Assembly: GCF_009389715.1 (NCBI RefSeq)
Contig: NC_052399.1
Coordinates: 13,829,646-13,893,645, forward strand
Reading direction: 5' to 3'
Origin: Phoenix dactylifera
Taxonomy: Eukaryota > Streptophyta > Magnoliopsida > Arecales > Arecaceae
Length of the DNA: 64,000 bases
Part shown: positions 1-8,833 of the stretch, in pieces
Layout: the number at the start of each line of letters is the position of its first letter
How positions within the stretch are numbered: position 1 is the stretch's first letter
Program-made: the position numbers and the translations under genes
Notes under the pieces: generated by a model
Database searches by the model: none
What the model was told of the DNA's origin: nothing
Seen by the model: the letters and a program-made list of their open reading frames with translations, nothing else

Positions 1-98
1 CAAGCCTAGGTGGAAATAAATATGGTCTAGTTATAGTAGATGATTACTCTAGGTACACATGGGTCATGTTCCTAGTGCATAAGGATTAAGCATTTTCT

Positions 99-2444
99 AT
101 GTTTAAGAAGTTCCATAAGGAAGTAACAAATGCTAGAGAGTCTTCAGTCATAGCCATTAGAAGTGACCATGGTACCGAATTCGAAAATCAGTCATTTAAT
201 AAATTTTGTAGTAAGAAAGGGATAACCCATAATTTCTCAGCACCTAGGACACCACAACAAAATGGAGTGGTGGAAAGGAAGAATAGAATACTAGAGAAAA
301 TGGCTAGAACTATGTTATGTGAAAGTAACCTCCCTAAGTACTTTTGGGGAGAAGCCATTAATACCTCTTGTCACATACTAAATAGAGTTCTATTGAGACC
401 CATTATAAAGAAAACACCTTATGAACTGTGGAAAAACAGAAAACCAAAGGTTAATTATTTTCATGTTTTTGGATGTAGGTGTTTTGTGCATAATAATGGG
501 AAAGATAATCTAGGGAAATTTGACCCTAAATCTGATGAAGGAATATTCTTAGGTTATTCTACAACTAGTAAAGCCTATAGAGTCTTTAATAAAAGAACCT
601 TAGTTATAGAAGAATCTATACATGTTGTTTTTGATGACTCTAGTGACATCTCGTCTAGTAAGAAGGTTAATTTTGATGATGATGTTGAAATACTTGAAGA
701 AAAGATAGATAAGATGGGATTACAAGATGATAATCAAAAGTTGATTGAAGGAGAATCATCAAGCCAAGAGGCTATTATGGATCATGGGCTAACTAAAGCT
801 TGGAGGTATGCTCATGGGCATCCTAAGGAACTAATTCTAGATGATCCATCTCAACCCGTTAGGACTAGAGCATCCCTTAGGAATTTGAATAACCATCTAG
901 CTTTTGTTTCACACTTTGAGCCCAAACATATAGAAGAAGCCGAAAATGATGTAAATTGGATAAATGCAATGCAAGAAGAACTAAACCAATTTACTAGAAA
1001 CAAAGTGTGGAATCTAGTAGAGAGACCTTCTGAATATCCAATTATTGGTACTAAATGGATTTATAAAAATAAACTTGATGAAAATGGAATTGTTATAAGG
1101 AATAAGACTAGACTAGTAGCAAAGGGGTATAATCAAGAAGAAGGTATAGATTTTGATGAAACCTTTGCTCCCATAGCTAGACTTGAGGCGATTAGACTAC
1201 TATTAGCATATGCATGCTCTAAGGACTTCAAACTATTTCAAATGGATGTAAAAAGTGCATTTTTAAATGGGTATATTAATGAGGAGGTATATATAGAACA
1301 ACCTCCTGGTTTTGAAAATCATCAATACCCTAATCATGTATATAAACTAAACAAAGCACTTTATGGCTTAAAACAAGCACCTAGAGCATGGTATGAGAGG
1401 CTTAGCAAATTTCTATTAGAACATGAATTCTCTAGGGGAAATGTAGACACAACATTATTTCTGAAAAAGCAAAATAAAGATATGTTATTAGTACAGATTT
1501 ATGTTGATGATATCATTTTCGGTGCTACTAACAATCTCCTCTGCGAAGAGTTTGCTGATTTGATGCAGAGTGAGTTTGAGATGAGCATGATGGGAGAGCT
1601 GAACTACTTTCTCGGGCTTCAAATCAAACAGTCTGAAGGAGGCATCTTCATCAATCAAGCCAAATATATCAAGGAGATGCTCAAGAAGTTTGACATGGAG
1701 GGAAACAAGTCAATCAGCACCCCCATGAGCTCATCATGCAAGTTAGACCAAGATGAATCAGGTAAATCTGTAGATCAAAAACTTTATAGAGGTATGATAG
1801 GATCTTTACTGTATCTTACTGCAAGTAGACCTGATATTATGTTTAGTGTGTGCATGTGTGCTAGATATCAGGCTAATCCTAAAGAATCACATCTAGTTGC
1901 AGTTAAGAGAATTTTTAAATACTTAATAGGAACTAAGAACATAGGGCTATGGTACTCTAAAGAATCTAGCCTAAACTTAATAGGGTACACAGATTCAGAC
2001 TTCGCTGGATGTAAGCTTGATAGAAAAAGTACCAGCGGGTCGTGTCAATTTCTAGGAGAAAACCTTATCTCATGGTTTAGCAAGAAACAAAACTCGGTTG
2101 CATTATCCACTGCAGAAGCTGAATATGTTGCAGCCGGGAGTTGCTGTGCTCAAATCTTATGGATTAAACAACAATTAGAAGATTATGGCATTAAACAAGA
2201 TAAAATTCCCATTAATTGTGATAATACAAGTGCCATAAATCTAACTAAAAATCCAATTCAACATTCAAGAACTAAACACATTGAGATAAGACATCACTTC
2301 ATAAGAGATCATGTATTGAATGGTGATGTGACACTCCAATTTGTTTGTACTGATAATCAATTAGCAGATATTTTTACAAAACCCCTAAGTGAAGAGAGGT
2401 TTAGTGTGCTTAGGAGGGGATTAGGAGTGATTGATCCATCCTAG
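99..2444 (+). CDS. copia pol polyprotein, integrase-RT-RNase H (partial, one nonsense codon)
   Basis: The reading frame is already open at base 2 but is interrupted by TAA at 87-89; the open part starts at the ATG at 99. Before the stop the frame reads VDDYSRYTW, the first catalytic Asp region of integrase, followed after the stop by RSDHGTEF and NGVVERKNR with the second Asp and the Glu. Reverse transcriptase follows with [29 protein letters not shown] and the catalytic YVDDIIFGA. RNase H has YTDSDFAG, AEAEY and HIEIRHHFIRD. The C-terminus DIFTKPLSEERF is typical for copia. The stop replaces a position where related elements have a charged residue, so this copy probably cannot make its own full integrase. 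The 5' part is cut by the window edge. Confidence 0.93.
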   Translation: MFKKFHKEVTNARESSVIAIRSDHGTEFENQSFNKFCSKKGITHNFSAPRTPQQNGVVERKNRILEKMARTMLCESNLPKYFWGEAINTSCHILNRVLLRPIIKKTPYELWKNRKPKVNYFHVFGCRCFVHNNGKDNLGKFDPKSDEGIFLGYSTTSKAYRVFNKRTLVIEESIHVVFDDSSDISSSKKVNFDDDVEILEEKIDKMGLQDDNQKLIEGESSSQEAIMDHGLTKAWRYAHGHPKELILDDPSQPVRTRASLRNLNNHLAFVSHFEPKHIEEAENDVNWINAMQEELNQFTRNKVWNLVERPSEYPIIGTKWIYKNKLDENGIVIRNKTRLVAKGYNQEEGIDFDETFAPIARLEAIRLLLAYACSKDFKLFQMDVKSAFLNGYINEEVYIEQPPGFENHQYPNHVYKLNKALYGLKQAPRAWYERLSKFLLEHEFSRGNVDTTLFLKKQNKDMLLVQIYVDDIIFGATNNLLCEEFADLMQSEFEMSMMGELNYFLGLQIKQSEGGIFINQAKYIKEMLKKFDMEGNKSISTPMSSSCKLDQDESGKSVDQKLYRGMIGSLLYLTASRPDIMFSVCMCARYQANPKESHLVAVKRIFKYLIGTKNIGLWYSKESSLNLIGYTDSDFAGCKLDRKSTSGSCQFLGENLISWFSKKQNSVALSTAEAEYVAAGSCCAQILWIKQQLEDYGIKQDKIPINCDNTSAINLTKNPIQHSRTKHIEIRHHFIRDHVLNGDVTLQFVCTDNQLADIFTKPLSEERFSVLRRGLGVIDPS

Positions 2445-2592
2445 TGGTTCCACTAGATACATTGATTTTGATGATTACAATGTGGTTAAAAATAGGTTTT
2501 CTTTCCAATGATCATCAAATCAGATCTTAATTAAGTAATTTTCGGTCATTCGGCACGATTATAGCATGAGTTTTAGGTGCGTGCCAAAGTTA

Positions 2593-2702
2593 GAGACGAC
2601 TCGAGTAAGTTTCAGAGCCGGCTCCTAAGGGGGAGTCGACTCGCGCATTGGCGGGAGTCGACTCGAGGTCGAGTCGACTCGCGACTCAGTGGAGTCGACT
2701 CG
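2593..2702 (+). repeat. internal cluster of GAGTCGACTC palindromes
   Basis: Exact copies start at 2633, 2655, 2671 and 2692, with diverged copies at 2593 (GAGACGACTC) and 2615 (GAGCCGGCTC). Spacing is 16-22 bp. The same palindrome forms the long array of the 3' LTR. Here it sits in the roughly 500-bp gap between pol and the envelope-position ORF, about 250 bp before that ORF's start, so it may be a second copy of the LTR control region placed ahead of the third ORF. That role is an inference. Confidence 0.8.
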
Positions 2703-2950
2703 CAGTCGGGATCCGACTTTTTAACCCTAGATTTGTCGTTTCGAAAACACTTTTCTTTCAAGCCGCCACTGTTCAAAAAGCCCTAGAGCCGACTCCTAGG
2801 TCGTCCCCGATCGTCTCCAAGCCATTTTCCCGTCGATTCTTCGCCGGACATTGAGTTCTCCTCCCTTCCTAGGTCATTCCCGGTCGGTTCCGAGTCTTTT
2901 CCGTCGGTCCTTCACCGTCCTCTAGGTTTTTCCTCTCAGTTTAGGTCAAA

Positions 2951-4498
2951 ATGCCGCGTAAGACCGTAGTTAGGAAGAGGTCCCGACCCGAGGCCGGTCC
3001 CGAGCGGCGCTCCAAGGCGCGGCACGATCCCGCGAGGCAACCACCTCCGGCTCGTTCCCCGCCTAGGGCGGTTCCCGCGAGGCCATTGGCCGGGAAGGTC
3101 GTCTCCACCGGGAGGTATGTCGATTTCGACTTCCTCTCCCGGGAAGGGTTCACCATAGGTGATAGACTTAGGGCCCAGGGCCTAGAGTACTTCCTTACAC
3201 TGGACCTCCCCACATACCCGGGCCTTATTAGAGAGTTCTATGGTACCGTCCATCGGGGAGATGGAGGTATCGAGGGCACAGTAGCCGGTGTCCCTTTGCG
3301 TGTCACGGAGGATCTTATTGCCCACATCCTCCACCTTCCATTAGCAGGGGTGGCTCCCGCACACCCTGAGGATAGGGTTGAGGCCCTTACGGCCGTTCTA
3401 GGACATCCACCCCAGTCATCTCTAGACGAGGTATCCGCGAGCTCACTACCGATTGAGGTGCGGATCCTCTTGAGTATTTTGTCTAGGTCCATCTTCCCTA
3501 AGACAGGGAGATTTGATTTTGTAAATGAGAGAGACCTAGCTCTTATGTTCTATATCCTTCAGGATACCCCAATCAACTTCCCTAAGCTCATCTATAGGTA
3601 TATGTGTGAGCCCCTAGATAGACCTAGGCTCACCCTCCCATACGGCATGATTTTCACCCTTCTTTTTAGGGAGTACGAGGTTCCCATTCCTAAGGGGGAG
3701 CCCTTTCGCGCTTTGCGATGGACTGATCGCACGCGTGCGGGGACCCTACACAGGATGGGGTTTTGGAAGAGAGAGGGGGTATGGGTTAGGAAGTCTACCC
3801 TCACCGCTCAGACCACCAGACCTTCACCCAGTCCTGAGCCCGATTCAGACTACCCAGACCTTCCAGACCATCCAGACCTTCCATCCACTCCTCCTGCTCC
3901 TACCACCTCCGCCGGACCTTCCTCCTCGGCTCCACCATCCATGGAAGTCCGGATTGATCCTGAGCAGCTCCGGGAGCTGCGACAGGAGATAGTCAGAGAT
4001 GTGAGGGATGAGCTGCTTCGGGAGCTCCGAGGTGCGGTGCCTGCTCCCACTCCTGCACCCGTATCTTCTCAGTTGGTCCCTTCCTTGACAGCCGTGACTG
4101 ACATGACGGCTCATGTACGGGAAGAGATCTACAATGTCCGGAGTTTGGTCCAGGCCCAGTTTCACAGCATGAGTGAGGTCACGAGCACCACTCGACAGAT
4201 GCGAGAGGACATAGGTCGTGACATGCACACCACCACCGAGGGGGCCGAGCGCTTGTCGAATGTACTCATCGACAAGCTGGACGCACTTCAGACGTCGGTG
4301 ACTGGGCTTCAGACGTCGGTGACTGAGCTCTCCACTACACATAGCAGAGCCACTACGTCTATTATCACGCAGCTTGGCCATGTTACAGATGCAGTCACCC
4401 TCCTCATGGAGCAGAGCCGATTGAGAGGAGGAGCCCCATCCACGAGAGGAGGACCCACATCCTCGAGAGGAGGTGCCTCATCCTCGAGGAGGCCATAG
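2951..4498 (+). CDS. envelope-position ORF of the SIRE element (515 aa)
   Basis: This intact 515-codon ORF lies downstream of pol on the same strand, where SIRE elements carry their extra (env-like) ORF. The N-terminus (about residues 1-50) is very basic and proline-rich. Residues about 50-270 form a compact region with LTLDLPTYPGLIREFYG and LRVTEDLIAHILHLPLAG, resembling the plant-transposon-associated domain often annotated as putative plant transposon protein. Residues about 290-330 are Pro/Ser/Asp-rich. Residues about 335-490 look helical and coiled-coil, with two adjacent TSVTGLQTSVTEL-type repeats, and the tail is a short Gly/Arg/Ser-rich repeat (RGGAPSTRGGPTSSRGGASS). I see no signal peptide or convincing membrane segment, so envelope is a positional label rather than a demonstrated function. 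Base composition is markedly more GC-rich than the AT-rich pol. Confidence 0.75.
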   Translation: MPRKTVVRKRSRPEAGPERRSKARHDPARQPPPARSPPRAVPARPLAGKVVSTGRYVDFDFLSREGFTIGDRLRAQGLEYFLTLDLPTYPGLIREFYGTVHRGDGGIEGTVAGVPLRVTEDLIAHILHLPLAGVAPAHPEDRVEALTAVLGHPPQSSLDEVSASSLPIEVRILLSILSRSIFPKTGRFDFVNERDLALMFYILQDTPINFPKLIYRYMCEPLDRPRLTLPYGMIFTLLFREYEVPIPKGEPFRALRWTDRTRAGTLHRMGFWKREGVWVRKSTLTAQTTRPSPSPEPDSDYPDLPDHPDLPSTPPAPTTSAGPSSSAPPSMEVRIDPEQLRELRQEIVRDVRDELLRELRGAVPAPTPAPVSSQLVPSLTAVTDMTAHVREEIYNVRSLVQAQFHSMSEVTSTTRQMREDIGRDMHTTTEGAERLSNVLIDKLDALQTSVTGLQTSVTELSTTHSRATTSIITQLGHVTDAVTLLMEQSRLRGGAPSTRGGPTSSRGGASSSRRP

Positions 4499-5274
4499 AT
4501 GTTTTTGTGTTTTGTCTTGTTTTACTTTACTTATTGTATTCTCACATGTATTCACATTCATATCAATACAATGAGTAGACATTTTATCTTCAATTATGTG
4601 CCATTTGATGATTGGTTGTGCCATTGATTGTGTGTGATTACCTCCTTTTTGATATGATGACAAAAAGGGGGAGAAATAAAATATGTAAAAAAAAGGGGAG
4701 AAATATGTATAAAGTATGTAAAAGGGGCGAAATATGTAAAAGAAATCAATGGAAATCAATAAAAACATAAAACTCTTAAAAACACACAAATTTGTTCTAA
4801 GTGGATTCGGTACCTCGAGGCTCATTATCTCTCTTTTGGGGCTCCTAATGGAGTAATCTCCAGAATCTATTCAAGGGATATTCGGAGATTAGCTGAATCC
4901 TACACAAGAACAAATTGACAGATTTTCCCTCTAAATACAAAAAATTCAGTTCAAAAACTTCAAAGCATTAAAAGGAAATTCAGAGAATCAAAACATAGTT
5001 GAATGCATATGTTGAGGGGGAGAATCTGAATTTTAATCAAACTAAATCATTAATGACATATAAGCCAAACAATTGATTGCATAATATGAAGGCTTATATA
5101 ATTCCAAATGAAAGGGGGAGCTTTAACTCCGAAATTTATTGTTTCACTCCTTTCAAGCTTGGATAAATTGAATTACCAGACATTTGAATTCATTTATGGA
5201 TTTTATTTCATTATTTATTGAGCAATTCATTTTACATATACTCAAAGTTTTGTCATCATCAAAAAGGGGGAGAT
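4499..5274 (+). promoter_or_regulatory. noncoding 3' internal region with several polypurine tracts
   Basis: No ORF of note. The plus-strand primer next to the LTR is AAAAAGGGGGAGAT at 5261-5274. An almost identical tract, AAAAAGGGGGAG, occurs at 4662-4673, each preceded by an ATGACA/ATCATC-type sequence; further purine blocks lie near 4690-4740, 5016-5025 and 5111-5120. Repeated polypurine tracts between the extra ORF and the LTR are consistent with SIRE-type elements and could prime plus-strand synthesis at more than one place. Confidence 0.75.
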
Positions 5275-5455
5275 TGTGGAGTGATTGATTAAAACCCCAT
5301 TTGATTTTGATGAGCTCAAAGCATTTGAGTATATCTTTTGATTACTAATGAATTCAATTGAGTGTTTCAGTGAAAATCCTGTCTAAGTGTCCCAAGACTT
5401 GGTTCATAATTTTTGGATAAGTTAAGGAGTCTGTTTGAACCAATGTTTGAGACTC

Positions 5456-6363
5456 GAGTCGACTCCCGAGTATCACGAGTCGACTCCAAGCGTATCAAGT
5501 TCACTGGGACGAGCTCGAGTCGACTCCAGATAAGTACGAGTCAACTCCGACTGAGAACAGACAGAAGGACAGAAAGCTTCAACTCAGAACCTGTCAGCGA
5601 GTCGACTCCCGAAGTGCGCGAGTCAACTCCGATGTTCACCGAGTCGACTCCAAGGAAGTAAGAGTCGACTCCAAGCAGTCACAGGCAGAAAAGTCAGAGA
5701 ACAGTTTTCGGGTCTGAGATTCGAGTCGACTCCAGTGGAACGCGAGTCGACTCCGATAGGTGGCAAGTCGACTCCAGAGAAAGCAAGAGTCGACTCTCAG
5801 CGGTACACAAAGAAAAAGTCAGAGAGCATTTTATGGACTCTGAGATTCGAGTCGACTCCCGCAATACGCGAGTCGACTCCAAGACACCGCGACCCCAAGA
5901 CAGACAGAAAACCAAGTTACTGCCTCTGAGATTCGAGTCGACTCCCAGACAGCTCGAGTCGACTCCAAGACAGCTTCACGTCAAAAGGCAGAAGACCATC
6001 TTTCGGAAACTGAGAGCCGAGTCGACTCCAAGGAAGTTCGAGTCGACTCCAAGACTGGACGAGCCAAAAGACAGAGGATCGGGAGTTCGGGCTCTGAGAT
6101 TCGAGTCGACTCCCAGGACAGTCGAGTCGACTCGAGTGGACAAAATTCAAAATTGGATCCACGGACTTCAGTGGATGAGCCGACTCCAAAATTGCCAAGT
6201 CAGCTCCAGAAGTTGGCGAGTCGACTCCAGGTCAAGACGAGTCGACTCCCAGTCGTGAAGGCAACTTTAATTCAAATTTGGAACAGTTGCCGAGTCGACT
6301 CCGGAAAAGCTTGAGTCGACTCCCGCTACAGCCGAGTCGACTCCTGATCGCGCGAGTCGACTC
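5456..6363 (+). repeat. phased array of 28 GAGTCGACTC sites in LTR U3
   Basis: The 10-bp palindrome GAGTCGACTC, usually followed by C, starts at 5456, 5477, 5517, 5538v, 5599, 5620v, 5641, 5662, 5723, 5744, 5765v, 5787, 5849, 5870, 5935, 5956, 6019, 6040, 6103, 6124, 6177v, 6197v, 6218, 6239, 6292, 6313, 6334 and 6354 (v marks one- or two-base variants). Neighbours are 20-22 bp apart, and groups are separated by 40, 53 or 61-65 bp. A longer tandem unit of about 85 bp that begins TCTGAGATTCGAG is seen at 5713, 5839, 5925, about 6010 and 6093. The array ends about 90 bp before the TATA-like box, so it occupies the enhancer position. Confidence 0.92.
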
Positions 6364-6453
6364 CAACCCACCAACGGTCATATTGTCAGGCTGCGCAGAG
6401 TGTTCAGAACGGGCAGAAAAAGCACTCTAACGGCTAGTTTCCGTGGGGGTTGG

Positions 6454-6462
6454 CTTAAATAG
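6454..6462 (+). promoter_or_regulatory. TATA-like box of the LTR promoter
   Basis: CTTAAATAG lies between the palindrome array and the hairpin row. If it is used, transcription would start near 6485, which puts the hairpins in the transcribed leader. A second candidate, TATAAAA at 7061-7067, is closer to the LTR end. Confidence 0.45.
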
Positions 6463-6781
6463 CCACAGAGGACTGTAGCAAGGTAGAGAACAACCATTCC
6501 ACTCCAACTAATCAAGCATTCAAGCTCTGCAACGTGCTCTTCAACGAAAAAAAGGAAGATCTGCATTTACTGCTTCCAACTACATCTTCCCAGCAATTAA
6601 AGCCTCCTTCTCCTGCATTCAAGTCGACTACTCTTTCAAGAGGAGACCAGAAGTTTAAGAAGCCATTCCTCATCTCCAATCTAAAAGCGTTTGAGGCTTC
6701 TTAACTTCATTTATTGTTCATATTGTTTTCATCTGCCTTTTGAGAAGCTCATTTTCTGTTTTCTTTCTACAACTTGTATTA

Positions 6782-6977
6782 CTTGGTTCAATCGGGGATT
6801 GAATCAAGGGGATTGTGGTTGGTTGGTGAGCCGAGTTAAAACCAACGTGTGTAAGGGTTTGATTGTGATCCTGGGAAAACAATCGGGGCGGTTCTAGTCG
6901 GTGAGCCTGGAAAAATCGACCGAGTTCGTTGTGAGCTCGTAAAACAACAAGTTTGGTTGTGAGCTTGGAAAACAACC
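6782..6977 (+). other. row of RNA-type hairpins in the LTR leader
   Basis: A 12-bp stem with a GGG loop (6782-6793 with 6797-6808, one G-U pair) is followed by five short hairpins: GTTGGT/ACCAAC (6822-6827, 6841-6846), GATTGT/ACAATC (6861-6866, 6879-6884), GTCGGT/ATCGAC (6897-6902, 6915-6920, one G-U), GTTGT/ACAAC (6928-6932, 6944-6948) and GGTTGT/ACAACC (6955-6960, 6972-6977). Their loops are 11-13 nt; four of the five begin GAGC (the GATTGT hairpin has GATC) and the loops end in runs of A, for example GAGCCTGGAAAA. Stems differ in sequence but remain paired, as expected of an RNA structure kept by selection after tandem duplication. Confidence 0.7.
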
Positions 6978-7242
6978 GGCTGTAATCCAAGAGGGTTATA
7001 GTGAATTCCCAAGTGAGACTTGGGGAGTGGACGTAGGAGCAAGGGTTAGCTCCGAACCACTATAAAACCTTGTGTTTGCGTTGGATTGTCTCTCTTCTTC
7101 TTCCCCTCACATCACTCACAGCACTTAGCATTAATTAAATAACTTGCAATAGTTTTTAATTAGTCAACCACATCGTTTTAATTATTCAAATTATTTTAAA
7201 ACCCAATTCACCCCCCCTCTTGGGTTGTCTATCTGGGCAACA

Positions 7243-8830
7243 ATGAGTGATGTTCATCGATTGGCAGATGTGCAAGCTTGATTGTAGATCCTGCTGATTT
7301 AAAATCTGGAAGTAGGGAAAGCGTAGTATATCTGATCCAAGCTATAAACAATATGTAATTAATTGAAAATAAGTACAGATTACAAATCTGAACTGGCTTG
7401 GTTATGAGTATAAATTATCTTCTATATTTGAACACGAATTAATGCTTTATATGAACCAATATGTTAGCACAAATCGACATATCCACAAGTATGTTTACTC
7501 AAAATTTTGATGAAGGAAATTTATGATAATGATTTGTTGTTAAGTAGCCCTTCTCCTTGTTTATGGACTCTCTGGATGGGGCTTAACAAGCCATTTTTTT
7601 ATAACTAAGCGAAGGCACAGGTCCATGTTAATTTATTTCAACATGGGTATTGTTTCAGTGGATCCTGTGGTATGAGTGTCTACATGTATTCTAGATTTTG
7701 CTCCTCCCAGGAGGTGAGGATATCATCTTCTCTTAGCTCCAAAATCAATAACAGAGTTTTCAAATTAAAGATCCATCTCATTGATCGAGAGCGTATTTAC
7801 TTCTCTCAATTCTAAAACCAAAAATGGCAATACAAATTAAAGTTCCACATTATTGATAATAATTTATACCACTATAAATCCTTAAAAATGAAAAATCATC
7901 TATGTTAGTGGTCTTTTAACCTGTGTATCATATGCATAAGGTCACTATTATGCTAATGTTCTAAAATACATAATAAAACTTTTAAATTGAGAATACGATT
8001 TATTGATCATAATCTACACATGTTAAAAAAAATATTTATAGATTGAAAATAAATAGATTTTATTATTTAAATCATAGTAAAACATGATCTAAGATTATTT
8101 ATGTATCCATCTTTGTGCCTATACAAGGCATAGGAGACTGTCAAAGTGGTTTTTGAGAGAAAAATAGATTTTAATTCTCTCGAGAAGAGATGGTATATCT
8201 TCTTCTCAATTTTAAAATCAATAATAGGATATCTAAATTCAGGATTTATATCATTGATTATAATCCACATTACTAAAAGTATCTAGGAACAAAAAAAAAT
8301 ATGGTTGTCTCTAATCTATACATGATCATATAGTTAAAAAAATGGATGATTTCCATTATTCCGGTGTATTGAAATATGTCATAAAGTATTTAGGCTCTAT
8401 TTGGTATTGTTTTTGGAAAACCAAAATTCTAGAAGGTCAGACTTTAAAAGTTGAAAATAGGCTGCTGGAGGTGGACAAAAGCCCAACTTGGAATGGATTG
8501 AAAAGTTTTTTTTTAACACAAAATACCCATGTTCACGTCATAGAAGCATTTTTTTCAAATTATAATAACAGTAATAAAGTTGACAATATTTTATAACAAC
8601 AGCTTTTCGATGGTATAATATAATAACAATATATTAAAATAATAATATCATATTATTATAGATTATAATATTATTATTATAATAAAATGATATTCTAAAA
8701 ATATTATTGTGGTGTACTTCTTTCTATAAAATACAAAATTGTGCCACTCCATTTAAAATTGAATAGTTTTAGATGTATAATCGGATGACCAGCGGTACAT
8801 GTCAACATTTTTTTTTTGTAATTAAACAAG
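7243..8830. other. AT-rich intergenic DNA, no gene seen
   Basis: This stretch is rich in short A/T runs, with a near-pure TAATA-type low-complexity block around 8615-8710. Only short unconvincing ORFs are present. A segment from about 8389 (TTAGGCTCTATTTGGTATTG) reads like the edge of a plant MITE, but I found no matching opposite end. Confidence 0.6.
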
Positions 8831-8833
8831 GAA

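Larger units (their letters stand above)
1..7242 (+). mobile_element. SIRE-lineage Ty1/copia LTR retrotransposon, 3' part
   Basis: The window opens inside the integrase region of a copia element and runs through reverse transcriptase, RNase H, an additional ORF in the envelope position, polypurine tracts and a complete 3' LTR. Gene order (integrase before RT) identifies copia, and the extra ORF between pol and the 3' LTR together with the long LTR points to the SIRE/Maximus lineage. The 5' LTR, primer-binding site and gag lie outside the window, so insertion age and target-site duplication cannot be judged here; the five bases after the LTR, at 7243-7247, are ATGAG. One nonsense codon is visible in pol, but most of the element is open, so it looks fairly young. 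Confidence 0.9.
5275..7242 (+). repeat. 3' long terminal repeat (1968 bp)
   Basis: The left edge TGTGGAGTG follows directly on the polypurine tract, and the right edge ends GGGCAACA, a usual ending for copia LTRs, so the LTR has TG...CA termini. From left to right it holds a phased palindrome array (5456-6363), a TATA-like CTTAAATAG at 6454-6462 that probably starts the transcript near 6485, a hairpin row (6782-6977), a second TATA-like TATAAAA at 7061-7067 and a pyrimidine-rich end. With no 5' LTR in view the two copies cannot be compared. Confidence 0.88.

Noticed and set aside
3845-4381. Open frame antisense to the envelope-position ORF
   Set aside because: Low-complexity shadow of a GC-rich coding region.
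5456-6363. CRISPR-like array of short repeats with spacers
   Set aside because: The repeat is only 10 bp, spacers are related to each other in an 85-bp tandem pattern, and it lies in a plant LTR.
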